Shown here piece by piece: positions 24,693 to 33,903 of a DNA stretch of 64,000 bases. The notes under the pieces were generated by a model. The model saw nothing but the letters and a program-made list of their open reading frames with translations, searched no databases and had not been told where the DNA came from. The DNA is from G963422745 sp963422745 (GTDB taxonomy: Bacteria; Actinomycetota; Acidimicrobiia; Acidimicrobiales; Aldehydirespiratoraceae), in assembly GCA_963422745.1 (NCBI GenBank), contig OY730477.1:248001-312000 (forward strand), read 5' to 3'. The position numbers were made by a program, and so were the translations under genes. Position 1 is the first letter of the stretch; every line of letters starts with the position of its first letter.

Positions 24693-26185
24693 AGAACCCC
24701 AACGGTATCGGGACCCGGTCTCTTAGTTCCCCGCCGAGCCTTTAGGGTCGGGATCAGCGGGACAAGGGTTCGTTCGCGGATCATCCCACGCCACACCCCC
24801 CATCCATATGCAGCGTGGTCAAGTACCCGCAAAGAGATGGTTCTTATCGGATCGGCTGGCCGGCGGCCCTCAATGTACTCCAGCACTGGGCCAGCTAGCA
24901 CAGCCAACGCCACCACCACCCGTAGGCGCTTAGAGGCGAGAGCCGCTACCGAAGCGAGCGGCCACCACACCCGACCGGTTGCCGAAGCGAGTCCGCGGCC
25001 AGCGCTGAGATGCCCCCGCACCGCGAGTCGCAGGCTCTCTGCGAGGCTTTCAGGAGCGCCGTCGAAAGCGTCGAGGAGGTTCCGCACCGTTTGCCCCGCA
25101 ACTGTCAGCGCTTCTTTGGGTCGACCGGACAACACAAGAGCCCAAACCATGGCGCTTTCGCGTGAGCACACCGCAGGCGCAATCGCACGACCGTGGCGGC
25201 GTGCGAGCGGAGCAGCCGAAGAGCCGTAGTTGTGGCGTTGAACAATCCAGGCACGCCAGCTCGGGCGAGGGAGGTGCGTGACCACGACCTCGGGCGCGTA
25301 GCGCACCGTCACACCGGCATCAATCAATCGCCATACAAGGTCAACGTCTTCTCCGTGCCGCAGGGCGGGATCAAATCCACCTACGTCGCGGACGGCTCTG
25401 GTACGAGCAACCAACACCGCTGACGGGATGTAAGACACAGAGCGCCCAGGGCCGACCGGAGCCGGGTTCGGACCGAGATCGAGCGGCGAAAAGCACCGCT
25501 CATATCGAGCCAACAGCGAAATGCCCGGCTCACTTCGGACACGGGGGGCGACCGCAGCCACTGCGGCATTGACGAAATGCCCGGCGAGCAACGAGAGATC
25601 GTTCGCCGAACACAACACATCAACATCAACGAATGCCACCACGGGCGTGGTCACCTCAACAAGACCGGTCATGCGTGCCTGTCCGGGACCGTGGCTTGTC
25701 TGATGCCTGATCAACCTGGCGCCGAACTGATCGGTGATGGCGCGGGTTTCGCTATGGTCGTCGGACCCGTCGTCAACCACTACGACAGCCATACCGGACA
25801 ATCCAGCGAGCAGACGCGTGAGCGCGGTGATGTTGTCGCGTACGGGCACAACGACGGTAATTTGATCAACAGAGCCCGGTTCGGTCACTGGGTGCATCAC
25901 AGAGGCATCAAGCAATCTACGGGCCAGCTTGCGTTCGGACATGCCATCGGCGACAGGTTTGCCTTTGATCCAGGACCTGACCGTTCGGGCTCCGTGATCG
26001 GTCAACTTGAGGATCCGCAGCGGCACGCCGCCGATGAGCAGCCGGTCGTCGTTCAACCGTCGCAGGTCTGGGTCCGGCTTCAGGCGAAGCCCCGGCGGTG
26101 CCAAGGCCAACTCCTCAACCGCCGCACTCGCAAGGCCGTCACGGCGCTTCGTCACGGCTGTGTTGGCACCCGTACGTTGCTTCAT
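24689..26185 (-). CDS. mftF: Mycofactocin biosynthesis glycosyltransferase MftF
   Basis: GT2-family enzyme that, in mycobacteria, adds beta-1,4-linked glucose to the mycofactocin core. The N-terminal ~100 residues form the MftF-type leader, followed by the GT-A domain: 'QITVVVPVRDNITALTRLLAGL', 'VVVVDDGSDDHSETRAI', 'PVVAFVDVDVLCSANDL' (DxD), then 'DVGGFDPALRHGEDVDLVWRLIDAGVTVRYAPEVVVTH' (catalytic ED). A C-terminal hydrophobic region follows. ATG 26185 follows an in-frame GTG at 26188. It is separated from the other mft genes by about 3 kb of MoxR/VWA and small genes. Confidence 0.88.
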   Translation of the reverse strand: MKQRTGANTAVTKRRDGLASAAVEELALAPPGLRLKPDPDLRRLNDDRLLIGGVPLRILKLTDHGARTVRSWIKGKPVADGMSERKLARRLLDASVMHPVTEPGSVDQITVVVPVRDNITALTRLLAGLSGMAVVVVDDGSDDHSETRAITDQFGARLIRHQTSHGPGQARMTGLVEVTTPVVAFVDVDVLCSANDLSLLAGHFVNAAVAAVAPRVRSEPGISLLARYERCFSPLDLGPNPAPVGPGRSVSYIPSAVLVARTRAVRDVGGFDPALRHGEDVDLVWRLIDAGVTVRYAPEVVVTHLPRPSWRAWIVQRHNYGSSAAPLARRHGRAIAPAVCSRESAMVWALVLSGRPKEALTVAGQTVRNLLDAFDGAPESLAESLRLAVRGHLSAGRGLASATGRVWWPLASVAALASKRLRVVVALAVLAGPVLEYIEGRRPADPIRTISLRVLDHAAYGWGVWRGMIRERTLVPLIPTLKARRGTKRPGPDTVGVL

Positions 26186-26312
26186 CACCGCGACGCTATC
26201 CGTACCTCTCGATTTGGCACCGTGCGCCCAGGGCTCGGGTAGCTACCACACCGATCCATTGACAGGCTCAACTATCGACAGACCCACCCGATAGCCAGCA
26301 CCGCCGATCTCA

Positions 26313-26564
26313 TCATTCGGCGGCGTGCTGTTTCGAGGCGTGCTTTTTCCTGTGCTGGCTATACAGAGTCTTGAAATGCATAAAGGCCAAGAGTGGGAAT
26401 GCCACCATCAACACCCACTCACTGAAATCCGGCACAATGTAACTCAACGCGACAACAGCGAGTGCAGTACCGACAGCCCACAGCCGGGGCCGCCAACCAA
26501 CCAATTCCAGGTCATGGATTCGTCCCCATACACCACTGTCTTGACCTACCAGCTCCTCAGCCAT
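26313..26564 (-). CDS. Small membrane protein of unknown function
   Basis: 83 residues from ATG 26564 (the open frame extends to a TTG at 26600). A polar N-terminus precedes two adjacent hydrophobic stretches, 'LWAVGTALAVVALSYIV' and 'WVLMVAFPLLAFMHF', and a basic His/Lys-rich tail ending KHASKQHAAE. I do not recognise a family. It lies between mftF and a secreted hypothetical protein, all on the minus strand. Confidence 0.55.
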   Translation of the reverse strand: MAEELVGQDSGVWGRIHDLELVGWRPRLWAVGTALAVVALSYIVPDFSEWVLMVAFPLLAFMHFKTLYSQHRKKHASKQHAAE

Positions 26565-26675
26565 GCTTAGAAACCCGTCCCACCCAAACCGAAGACCCAA
26601 CTTGGTTGTCCAGCCGCAACCGAAGTGATGACCATCGCCAAGCGCCCGGGCTCCATCGCATTATACTGAGCATGA

Positions 26676-27143
26676 TCAGTTGCCGAACACTTGAAAACAG
26701 GCGGCCCCAACGGCTGCCCCTGCCAGTATCGCAGCTGGGGTCCCCGTCCCTGCGGTTCCCAACCCTGCGGCTGCGGTGACCGATGCCCCCACTGCCGCGC
26801 AACCAGTTTTGATGGTGACCTCTTGAACGCGCTCATACCAGTGTTTGTGTTCGACGGGGGTGCATGAGCGAACAGGAACCCGGCTCCACTTGGGCACCCT
26901 GACCATGACAGGAACCCCCAGTGGATCGGTGCTGTCGCGTAGCCAGGGACGGCCGGGCTGGATTCGTTGCCACTGTCGAGTCATTGTTGTTCCGGTGACC
27001 TTCCATTCATAGGTCGTGCTGCAACTTTCCTGGTTGTGAGCAGCGACGGGATCGGGATCAGCAACATCCAGTGCCAAGGTCCCGCCGACCATAGCAAGCG
27101 TCACCGTCAAAGTGCCCAGTACGCCACCGAGGCGGGGTCTCAT
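26676..27143 (-). CDS. Secreted hypothetical protein with cysteines and a hydrophobic glycine-rich tail
   Basis: 155 residues from ATG 27143; the open frame continues to a TTG at 27191. A signal peptide is likely (MRPRLGGVLGTLTVTLAMVG, then 'ALDVADPDPVAA'). The mature part has a polar, Trp/Arg-rich segment with Cys residues ('NQESCSTTYEWKV', 'VRSCTPVEHKHW'). A C-terminal Gly/Ala-rich hydrophobic stretch ('VGASVTAAAGLGTAGTGTPA') is flanked by two more cysteines. I do not recognise the family. It follows the VWA gene on the same strand. Confidence 0.6.
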   Translation of the reverse strand: MRPRLGGVLGTLTVTLAMVGGTLALDVADPDPVAAHNQESCSTTYEWKVTGTTMTRQWQRIQPGRPWLRDSTDPLGVPVMVRVPKWSRVPVRSCTPVEHKHWYERVQEVTIKTGCAAVGASVTAAAGLGTAGTGTPAAILAGAAVGAACFQVFGN

Positions 27144-27311
27144 TTGGGGACCGAATCTTTCGTTGGTCAAATCTTTCGCTGGCAAGTTCAAGCCTTGGAA
27201 GCAACGCCACCATAGATGCAGCCGTTCAGAACCATCAAGACCCGATTTTTGGGAGCTGGTTCATTGAGTAGCGACAGTTTCATCGAGGACGATGCCACCG
27301 AACACGGAGCG

Positions 27312-28328
27312 TCATTTTCCGGAGTCGAGCACCTCGCAAATGGCCGCCGGAATCGATCCGGGAGAATCGATCTCGGCTATACGGGCGCCGCAACGTCGCG
27401 CGAAATCACGAGCGTCCGCAGCATCGTCACTCGGTGCGAGTATGCACAGGTCATCAAGCTGACAAGCCGCTTGCACGGCATCAGCGCCGGTAGTGGCGCG
27501 ACAGTCCGACATGAGCACCACGACCCGCCGCTTCGCCTTTGACCGGTCAAGTTGATCCATCGCTGCCGCAACAGCGGCAGCGAGATCGGTGGTGCCTCGG
27601 CCCCGAAGCCGCAACAGGTCGTCGACGACCGCGGCTGACGATCGAGAGTCGTCTTGAGCCTTGACAACGATCACACGGTCAGCGAACGCAAGCACCGACC
27701 AGTCCGACGGAGCTCTATGAGCACACGCCGCGGCAGCAACCCCGGCCGTGGCGAGCCGTGAACCACTCATCGAGCCGCTGCGATCAACAACAAGTGCCAG
27801 CGCCGTGGCGGGTCGGGTCCAATGGCGTACATACAGTTCGCCGACCGGGTAACTGCTGGCGCGGGCCTGCACCAAGGCATCGAGCGAACGATCGAGATCA
27901 AGATCTCCTTCGAAACGGCCCGCTGGCGACGACACCATCCTGGCGATACCGCGTGTCCGGGTCGGACCGACTCGGGCGATATCAAGCACCAGTCGCGATG
28001 CCAGGCGTGCGGCAATCGCGGCAAGTTCGCGATCCGTCGCCGAACGCATCTCCGCAAGCATCGCCACGGCATGATCCGGGTCTTCGCCGACGAGTTGTGC
28101 GTACGCGTCCTCATCTATCCGGCCGACACCGGGCGATATTTCAGCGAATCTGGGGTCACGAGCGAGTTGCGGGCGAGGAGTGGTGCGGAGATGATCCTCG
28201 GCTAACGCCTGGCGTGCATCCGCGCCTTCCAATACGACCGAAGAACCGGCGTCGCCCCTTACGGGGCTGTCGTTTTTCTTGAATCGGTCCTTGTGGGCGG
28301 CTGTTCGGAGGCGATCACGAGGTCCCAT
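27312..28328 (-). CDS. VWA-domain protein (CoxE/ChlD-like), partner of MoxR ATPase
   Basis: 338 residues. An N-terminal helical part (~1–165) precedes a von Willebrand A domain with MIDAS residues DRSGS (182–186), a Thr in 'GRGTTDLAAAVAAAMD', and Asp in 'VVLMSDCRATTGAD'. Such proteins pair with MoxR AAA+ ATPases to remodel or insert metal into target enzymes. The ATG start at 28328 overlaps the MoxR gene by about 70 bp. I see no closer ATG, so either the overlap is real or the start is an unusual codon near 28260. Confidence 0.85.
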   Translation of the reverse strand: MGPRDRLRTAAHKDRFKKNDSPVRGDAGSSVVLEGADARQALAEDHLRTTPRPQLARDPRFAEISPGVGRIDEDAYAQLVGEDPDHAVAMLAEMRSATDRELAAIAARLASRLVLDIARVGPTRTRGIARMVSSPAGRFEGDLDLDRSLDALVQARASSYPVGELYVRHWTRPATALALVVDRSGSMSGSRLATAGVAAAACAHRAPSDWSVLAFADRVIVVKAQDDSRSSAAVVDDLLRLRGRGTTDLAAAVAAAMDQLDRSKAKRRVVVLMSDCRATTGADAVQAACQLDDLCILAPSDDAADARDFARRCGARIAEIDSPGSIPAAICEVLDSGK

Positions 28329-29233
28329 ATCTCACCAACCACGTCCTCGGTGGTCCTGTCACCGGTGTCGTGCAGGCGGATTCGTCCCGACAGCGACACC
28401 AGGGCGGCGTCGCGGCCCGTCTCGACGTCGGTCGCAACGACCCCGCGAATCGACGCCAGTCGACCGGCCACCTCCACCAAGTCGATGGCGCCGCGCACCG
28501 ACGATCCGATCTTCACTTCGGTGTGGGTGCGGGTGGCGCGGCTCGCGAGAACCGCCCGCCGTCGAAGCAGCTGGTCATTTGTGGACGTCTGCTTAGCAAC
28601 CACTGCGAATTCCTCGTCGTAGGTCTGATAACCCATGGCGATACGGCACATACGGTCATACACGGCGCTCGAAACCCTGGCTGTGCCCACGTTGTCGAAC
28701 GGGTTCATCGCGGCCACCAACCCGAAACCCTCGGCGGCCTTGATGGTTCCCAGCCGAGGAAGGGTCAGCTCACCCTCAGACATCACCGTGATCAAGAGGT
28801 TGACGGTCTCCTCGGGTACCCGATTCAGTTCCTCGACATAAAGCAACGACCCGTCGCACAATGCCTCGACCAGCGGCCCGTTAACGAATACCTCCGGGAC
28901 GTATCCTTCATGCAGAACGCGGGAGGGGTCGAATTGACCAGCCAGGCGAGCTGGCGTCAATTCTGCGTTGCCCTCAACGAAGACGAAACCGACGCCCGCG
29001 GAAGCGGCCACGGTCCTCAGGATCGTTGACTTGCCGACCCCCGGCGGGCCCTCGATCAGAACGTGACGTTTCGCTGAAAGTGCGGCAAGTAGAACCTCAA
29101 GTTCGCGACGCCGACCGACGATTGGCTCGGCGAGCGCGGCGAGCACCGCAGGGACAGCGAGCGTGGTCACGACACTGAGCGGGGCGAAGCTCGGCGAACC
29201 AACACGAGCGTCGTACCAAGATTTGCCCGACAA
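28259..29233 (-). CDS. MoxR-family AAA+ ATPase
   Basis: 324-residue chaperone-type AAA+ ATPase. Walker A is 'IEGPPGVGKST' (~61–70), Walker B 'GSLLYVEELNRVPEETVNLL', sensor 1 'LVAAMNPFDNVGTARVSSAVYDR', all typical of MoxR/BchI-like proteins. It lies 6 bp downstream of the NDMA-type alcohol dehydrogenase and directly upstream of the VWA gene. By analogy with other MoxR/VWA pairs it may activate a metal enzyme; the neighbouring zinc dehydrogenase is a candidate target, which is inference. Confidence 0.9.
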   Translation of the reverse strand: MSGKSWYDARVGSPSFAPLSVVTTLAVPAVLAALAEPIVGRRRELEVLLAALSAKRHVLIEGPPGVGKSTILRTVAASAGVGFVFVEGNAELTPARLAGQFDPSRVLHEGYVPEVFVNGPLVEALCDGSLLYVEELNRVPEETVNLLITVMSEGELTLPRLGTIKAAEGFGLVAAMNPFDNVGTARVSSAVYDRMCRIAMGYQTYDEEFAVVAKQTSTNDQLLRRRAVLASRATRTHTEVKIGSSVRGAIDLVEVAGRLASIRGVVATDVETGRDAALVSLSGRIRLHDTGDRTTEDVVGEIWDLVIASEQPPTRTDSRKTTAP

Positions 29234-29239
29234 ACCGAA

Positions 29240-30352
29240 TCAGTCGAAGACGATGACACCGCGCACGTTCTTGTTGTCCAGCAGATCACGGTAACCCTCG
29301 TTGACCTGATCCAGGGTGTATGTCCGTGTGATCATCTCGTCGAGTTTCAACTGCCCGGCCTGATACATGCCGAGCAAGTGCGGTATCTCCTTGCGGGGCG
29401 CGGTCGAACCGAACAGGCAGCCTTTGAGCTCCTTGTTCGTCATAGCGAACTCGAACAGGTTGAGCTGTACGTCCATCTGCATGGCCGGTGCCACCGCCGT
29501 TGCCACGATGGTTCCGCCCTTGCGGGTAAGGAATTGCGCGGGCGCAATCAGGTCTCCCGTGAGGACGCTCGTGGTCAAAATGACACTATCTGCCATGACC
29601 CCCAGGGTTAGTTCGCCGACCAGCCCCATCGCCTCTTGCATGGACGGCGCGGTGTGGGTGGCGCCAAACTCCATCGCCGACTCGCGTTTGAACTCCGACG
29701 GGTCAACGGCGACGACATTCTTGGCTCCGGCAACCTTTGCTCCTTGAATCGCTGCGGTACCAAGCCCTCCGCTGCCGACAATCACGACCGTGTCGCCAGC
29801 GATCACACCAGCGCGGTTCACCGCCGATCCGTAGCCGGTGGTGACGCCACAACTGACCAGTGCAGCAGGCCCGGGAGGAATATCGCCGGGTATTTTGATG
29901 GCGGAATCCACGCTAAGCACCATGTGTTCGGCAAAGGTTCCGAGCTTGAGCAAAGGGGTGATGTCGTTGCCGTCGGAGTCGTGATGACGAAACCCGCCAC
30001 CCATCATTCCCGGCTCCATCAGATGCATTCCGAGGTCACACAAGTTCTGCTCGCCCCGAGCGCACCAGGTGCATTTGCCACACGACGGGATATACGAACA
30101 CGAGATCCGATCGCCCACCTCAAACTCGGTGACACCGGGACCTAAAGCGATGACTGTGCCGGAACCCTCGTGTCCGCCCACGATCGGAAGCGGTACCGGC
30201 ATGGTGCCGTCGTGTGCGTGCTCGTCGGAGTGACACATACCCGCAGCAAGGGTCTTGACCAGAATCTCCCGGTGCTGTGGCTCGTCCAGTTCGACCTCCT
30301 CAACGCTCCAGTCGGTCCCGACCTCACGCAGAATTGCGGCTCTTGTCTTCAT
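29240..30352 (-). CDS. Zinc-dependent alcohol dehydrogenase, NDMA/mycofactocin-dependent type
   Basis: 370-residue MDR-family dehydrogenase. Catalytic zinc ligands are in 'LAAGMCHSDEHAHDG' and 'VGGHEGSGTVIALG'; the structural zinc lobe is 'CGKCTWCARGEQNLC'. The nucleotide fold is 'VVIVGSGGLGTAAIQGAKVAGA'. The wording 'GMHLMEPGMMGGGFRHHDSDGNDI' is characteristic of N,N-dimethyl-nitrosoaniline-dependent alcohol dehydrogenases, which keep NAD bound and hand electrons to mycofactocin. Its place beside mft genes supports this. The substrate alcohol is unknown. Confidence 0.88.
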   Translation of the reverse strand: MKTRAAILREVGTDWSVEEVELDEPQHREILVKTLAAGMCHSDEHAHDGTMPVPLPIVGGHEGSGTVIALGPGVTEFEVGDRISCSYIPSCGKCTWCARGEQNLCDLGMHLMEPGMMGGGFRHHDSDGNDITPLLKLGTFAEHMVLSVDSAIKIPGDIPPGPAALVSCGVTTGYGSAVNRAGVIAGDTVVIVGSGGLGTAAIQGAKVAGAKNVVAVDPSEFKRESAMEFGATHTAPSMQEAMGLVGELTLGVMADSVILTTSVLTGDLIAPAQFLTRKGGTIVATAVAPAMQMDVQLNLFEFAMTNKELKGCLFGSTAPRKEIPHLLGMYQAGQLKLDEMITRTYTLDQVNEGYRDLLDNKNVRGVIVFD

Positions 30353-30518
30353 CGTCTTTTCCTATTCTCCTTGTTCGGATTTCTCGTTCTTTCGATCCCT
30401 GCCGCATCTGTTAAGCGCTGTCGGGTTCGTATGTGCTGTCGGGTTTAGTGTTCCTGCCAGTTCGTTAGGAATCTAACCCAGTTGCCAAATCGGAGCCGAA
30501 ACCTGCTGCGGCCCGCCG

Positions 30519-30862
30519 CGTCACGAAATCACCAACTGCGTTGAACTGGATTTACCGAGGGCTACCTCCGGGCCCCCGGCGCGTCCAAAGCGCCGCCAGG
30601 GTCAGTAGCAAGCTCGGTCATCGAGAGCTACCTCTGGGGACCCGGCGCGTCACGAAATCACCGACTAGAACCCACAGCCGCCATTGTTGTGAACGGCTGC
30701 TGCGTCACCGCCACTTTACGAAATCACCAACTGCGTTGAACTGGTCTGTCGAGGGCTACCTCTGGGCCCCGCCACGTCGGGTCCCAGACGACTATTTCCC
30801 CGACCACTGGTCATCGAGAGCTATCTCTGCGTCACCGCCGCGTCGCGATATCAGCGACTAGA
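30519..30862. repeat. ~195-bp imperfect repeat downstream of the mycofactocin-coupled SDR gene
   Basis: The segment ACGAAATCACCAACTGCGTT plus TGAACTGG recurs near 30524 and 30720, and GCGTCACGAAATCACCGACTAG (30647) resembles the DNA across the SDR stop codon (30840–30862). A TCGAGAGCTACCTCTGG-type element also recurs. The 505-bp gap 30353–30857 otherwise contains no gene that I can support. It separates the SDR from the alcohol dehydrogenase on the same strand. Confidence 0.75.
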
Positions 30863-31625
30863 GGGTCGCGGTCATGCCGCCGTCCACGGCAACAACCGCA
30901 CCAGTGATCGCCGCGGCTGCGGGTGAACAAAGCCAGGCAACCACGGCCGCTACCTCACTTGGTTGGATCAGGCGTCCCAAAGGTTCTTGATGGACGACGA
31001 ATTCATCAACCGAATCGAGTTGGTAGATTCGCGCCGATTCCTCCAGCGACGCCGTTGCGGTGGATCCCGGACTGACGACGTTCGCGGTGGTACCGGTGCC
31101 TGCGAGGTCGGCGGCAAGCGACCGGACCAGCCCGACAACCGCGTGTTTGGCTGCGGCATACGGCCCCATGTGGCGCAGACCGACTGACCCGGCCGCGCTG
31201 GCAATGGCAACCACCCGACCTCCAGGCGGTATCCGGGGGCAGAACGCCCGCATTGTGTTGAACGTGGTGGTGAGATTGAAGCCGATCGCGGTTTCCCACT
31301 GCACGTCGGAAACCTCCCAAACCGGTGAACCACCCACTGCGGCACCGGCTCCGCAAACAACGGCGTCCACAAAGCCCGTCTCGTTGGCCAGGTCGGTGAG
31401 TTCTGCGGGCACACGAACATCGACTATGTGGCCTGTGACCGACCCGGCGCCTGCGCTGATGACCGCGGCAAGGTCTCGAGCAGAGGCCGTCGGGTAGCCG
31501 AGTTCCGTTACGTCACGGCATATGTCGACCGCGTGAATCCTCCAACCGTCGGCTACGAGAGCCAGGACCGTGGCTGCACCAATCCCTCGGGCCGCTCCCG
31601 TGACAACGGCAACTGGCGGACTCAT
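30858..31625 (-). CDS. Mycofactocin-coupled short-chain dehydrogenase
   Basis: 255-residue SDR with cofactor motif TGAARGIG near the N-terminus, 'VVCGAGAAVGG' (NNAG equivalent), catalytic Ser in 'VVAIASAAGSVG', 'YAAAKHAVVGLVRSL' (YxxxK) and C-terminal 'ITGAVVAVDGGMTATL'. A long insert between the Rossmann motif and the NAG-type region resembles SDRs that accompany mycofactocin and hold NAD tightly. It overlaps mftE by 4 bp (ATGA), so it is in the mftD–mftE–SDR unit. The substrate is unknown. Confidence 0.87.
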   Translation of the reverse strand: MSPPVAVVTGAARGIGAATVLALVADGWRIHAVDICRDVTELGYPTASARDLAAVISAGAGSVTGHIVDVRVPAELTDLANETGFVDAVVCGAGAAVGGSPVWEVSDVQWETAIGFNLTTTFNTMRAFCPRIPPGGRVVAIASAAGSVGLRHMGPYAAAKHAVVGLVRSLAADLAGTGTTANVVSPGSTATASLEESARIYQLDSVDEFVVHQEPLGRLIQPSEVAAVVAWLCSPAAAAITGAVVAVDGGMTATL

Positions 31626-32353
31626 GAATTCATGTCACCGGACATGTCAACGACCGACCCGGCGGCGCAGTCTTGTTGCCGCACGCTCAATAGATCCGCA
31701 ACCAACTCGGCGACCCAGCGTTTGAGGATCAACCGGCCAGCCGAGGCCGAGGCGTTAGTGGGGTCGCCCAGCACGCCGTTTGGCGACACAGCCCTGACTC
31801 CCTCGGCCCGCAATTGCTCAAACAGTTCGCTGACAGGTTCGGTAACACCAACCTCCATTGCCGCTACGCGCACGTCGTCGGGGGAGATGGCAAGCATCAC
31901 CGACGTCTCGGTGAATCCTGCGTGTGCGTCGCCACCGCGATCGGTAGGCCACCAGCTACGAACCGTGCGGCCCTCGGACCCGCACCGCTGCACAGCGATG
32001 CGAACGGCTTCTCGATTTCCGCCGTGGCCGTTCACTATCGTGATAGAGCGCCATTCGGGTCCCGCCGAACGCACGATCTCAACGATAACCGCCGCGGCGG
32101 TTACCGTGCCTACAGACAGGGTCCCACTGAATCCGGCGTGCTCACCAGCCGCTCCGAATGCAAGCGCTGGGGAAACAATCGCATCAGTCACTTCGGCCGC
32201 TGCCAGATCGGCCACCATCTTGGCGATTCTTATGTCGGTGTCCACAGGCAGATGCGGGCCGTGCTGTTCAACCGACCCGAACGGAACGAGCAGGTCCCAT
32301 GTACCTGTGCCAGCGGCAAGTTCGGGCGAGGTGAACGACCCCAGAGAACTCAT
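31622..32353 (-). CDS. mftE: Mycofactocin peptidase MftE (creatininase family)
   Basis: Releases the C-terminal Val-Tyr-derived unit (AHDP) from the MftC-processed precursor. The 243-residue creatininase-fold protein has metal-binding motifs 'LLVPFGSVEQHGPHLPVDTDIRIA' (E, H, D ligands), 'SIT...NGHGGNREAVRIAVQ' in the form IVNGHGGN, and 'DAHAGFTETSVMLAI' (HAGxxET). The stop overlaps the SDR start, and the start overlaps the mftD stop (TAATG). Assignment rests on family features plus the unambiguous mft context. Confidence 0.93.
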   Translation of the reverse strand: MSSLGSFTSPELAAGTGTWDLLVPFGSVEQHGPHLPVDTDIRIAKMVADLAAAEVTDAIVSPALAFGAAGEHAGFSGTLSVGTVTAAAVIVEIVRSAGPEWRSITIVNGHGGNREAVRIAVQRCGSEGRTVRSWWPTDRGGDAHAGFTETSVMLAISPDDVRVAAMEVGVTEPVSELFEQLRAEGVRAVSPNGVLGDPTNASASAGRLILKRWVAELVADLLSVRQQDCAAGSVVDMSGDMNS

Positions 32354-33564
32354 TAATCCGACGGGATTGCTTCCGTGGTCTCAGTCATCCACCCAGTTTG
32401 CGTTGGAGGGCAGAAACCATCCGGCACGATGATGTCGTCGGGTCCGAGAGCGGCCAGCGACTTCTTCCCGATAGCCGACATGGTGGAGTCAATCCCGGCC
32501 CGGAGAATGTCCAACACGTTCTCGACACCGGCCTGGCCGTTGACTGCCAAGCCCCACAAGTAGGCTCGGCCGATCATGACGGCGTCGGCGCCCAGCGCGA
32601 CAGCCTTCACAACGTCGGAACCGCGCCGGATCCCGCCGTCGAGCAGTACCTCAATATCGTCGCCAACGGCGGCTGATATTTCCGGCAACACCCGGATCGA
32701 AGCGGGGGCACCATCAACGTTGTTGCCACCATGGTTGCTCACCGAGATTGCCGTGGCACCGGCGTCACGGGCACGGCGGGCCTCATCGGCTCGACTAACC
32801 CCTTTGATCATGAATGGACCGGCCCAGGATTCCGCCAGCCATGCGACGTCGTCCCAGGTCGGGGGAGGTGTGGCCATCCAGGTGCCGTACGCCTCAAAGA
32901 ATCCCGGTATGGCGTGCTCATCAACCGCGAAGTTGGGAACGCCCAGCGTCGGCAACTGAAACCGCCGCAACCAACTCCATAGGTAACGAGGGCGACGCAC
33001 GGTTTCGGGGGCATGGCGCAGGATCGTTGCGAGCCCCATGTCTTGCGGAATCGACGGGCTACCCCAATCACGGCTGTGAACAAACGACCAGTCCAGCGTC
33101 AGAATCAGCCCGACGGCACCAGCGGCGCGGGCGCGTTCGCACCGCGCCAGGATTGAGTCGGTGTCGCCCGCCCAATAGAGCTGAAAGAAGGTCTTCGGGT
33201 TCGCCTTGATCACTGGTTCGATCGCCATGGTTGCGAACGAACTCAACCCCATCGGAACGCCACGCGACGCAGCGGCGCTGGCAACGGCCACTTCGGCTTC
33301 GGGATGCACGGCCTGGACTCCCGTTGGAGAAATCAGCACCGGCATGGAGCAAGGCTGCCCCATTACGGTGACGCCGATTTCACAGCCGGGCGGTCGGGCG
33401 GCCGTGACGGGCCGGATACCCAGTTCGGAATATGCGTTGACGTTGTCGTGCATTGACACGCCTGCGTCGGCTCCGCCAACCAGGGCGTTGTAAACAGATG
33501 CGGGCAGCCGCCTGCGGGCACGGCGTTGAGCTACGGCCACGGACTCGAACCATTCATTGCCCAT
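32353..33564 (-). CDS. mftD: Mycofactocin FMN-dependent oxidase MftD
   Basis: 403-residue alpha-hydroxy-acid-oxidase-fold enzyme. In mycofactocin synthesis MftD oxidises AHDP to premycofactocin. Visible features: 'RRRLPASVYNALVGGADAGVSMHDNVNAY', 'GQPCSMPVLISPTGVQAVHPEAEVAVASAA', 'AISVSNHGGNNVDGAPASIRVLPEI' (active-site His region SNHGG), and 'VLLDGGIRRGSDVVKAVALGADAVMIGRAYLWGL' (FMN phosphate site). It is the first gene of the mftD–mftE–SDR unit. The 339-bp gap upstream holds a 21-bp minisatellite and the divergent BI-1 gene. Confidence 0.92.
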   Translation of the reverse strand: MGNEWFESVAVAQRRARRRLPASVYNALVGGADAGVSMHDNVNAYSELGIRPVTAARPPGCEIGVTVMGQPCSMPVLISPTGVQAVHPEAEVAVASAAASRGVPMGLSSFATMAIEPVIKANPKTFFQLYWAGDTDSILARCERARAAGAVGLILTLDWSFVHSRDWGSPSIPQDMGLATILRHAPETVRRPRYLWSWLRRFQLPTLGVPNFAVDEHAIPGFFEAYGTWMATPPPTWDDVAWLAESWAGPFMIKGVSRADEARRARDAGATAISVSNHGGNNVDGAPASIRVLPEISAAVGDDIEVLLDGGIRRGSDVVKAVALGADAVMIGRAYLWGLAVNGQAGVENVLDILRAGIDSTMSAIGKKSLAALGPDDIIVPDGFCPPTQTGWMTETTEAIPSD

Positions 33565-33692
33565 GCGCTCACCCCTTTACGTTCCCGTGCGAACCGCGAG
33601 ACTGAACGTCTCCGAACCGCAGGCCGTGGCACAGTAGACCCGCAGCCAAGCCGAGCGTAGTCCGGCACCGAAGGCTATCTCGAGGATCTATG

Positions 33693-33839
33693 TCCTCAGC
33701 GGAACACCCAACCTCCTCAGCGAAACACCCAACCTCCTCAGCGGAACACCCAACCTCCTCAGCGGAACACCCAACCTCCTCAGCGGAACACCCAACCTCC
33801 TCAGCGGAACACCCAACCTCCTCAGCGGAACACCCAACG
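33693..33839. repeat. 21-bp tandem repeat, seven copies
   Basis: The unit TCCTCAGCGGAACACCCAACC is repeated seven times with one internal change (GAAAC for GGAAC). It lies between the divergent mftD and BI-1 genes and ends about 60 bp before the BI-1 ATG. Since 21 is a multiple of three, an open frame (SSAEHPT repeats) runs through it and on into BI-1 in the wrong frame; I treat that frame as spurious. Confidence 0.95.
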
Positions 33840-33903
33840 TTTCTCAGGGGAAGGCCCGGCTTAGGTTCGATACGCTCAACGACGATTCGGGTAGGAGATC
33901 TCC

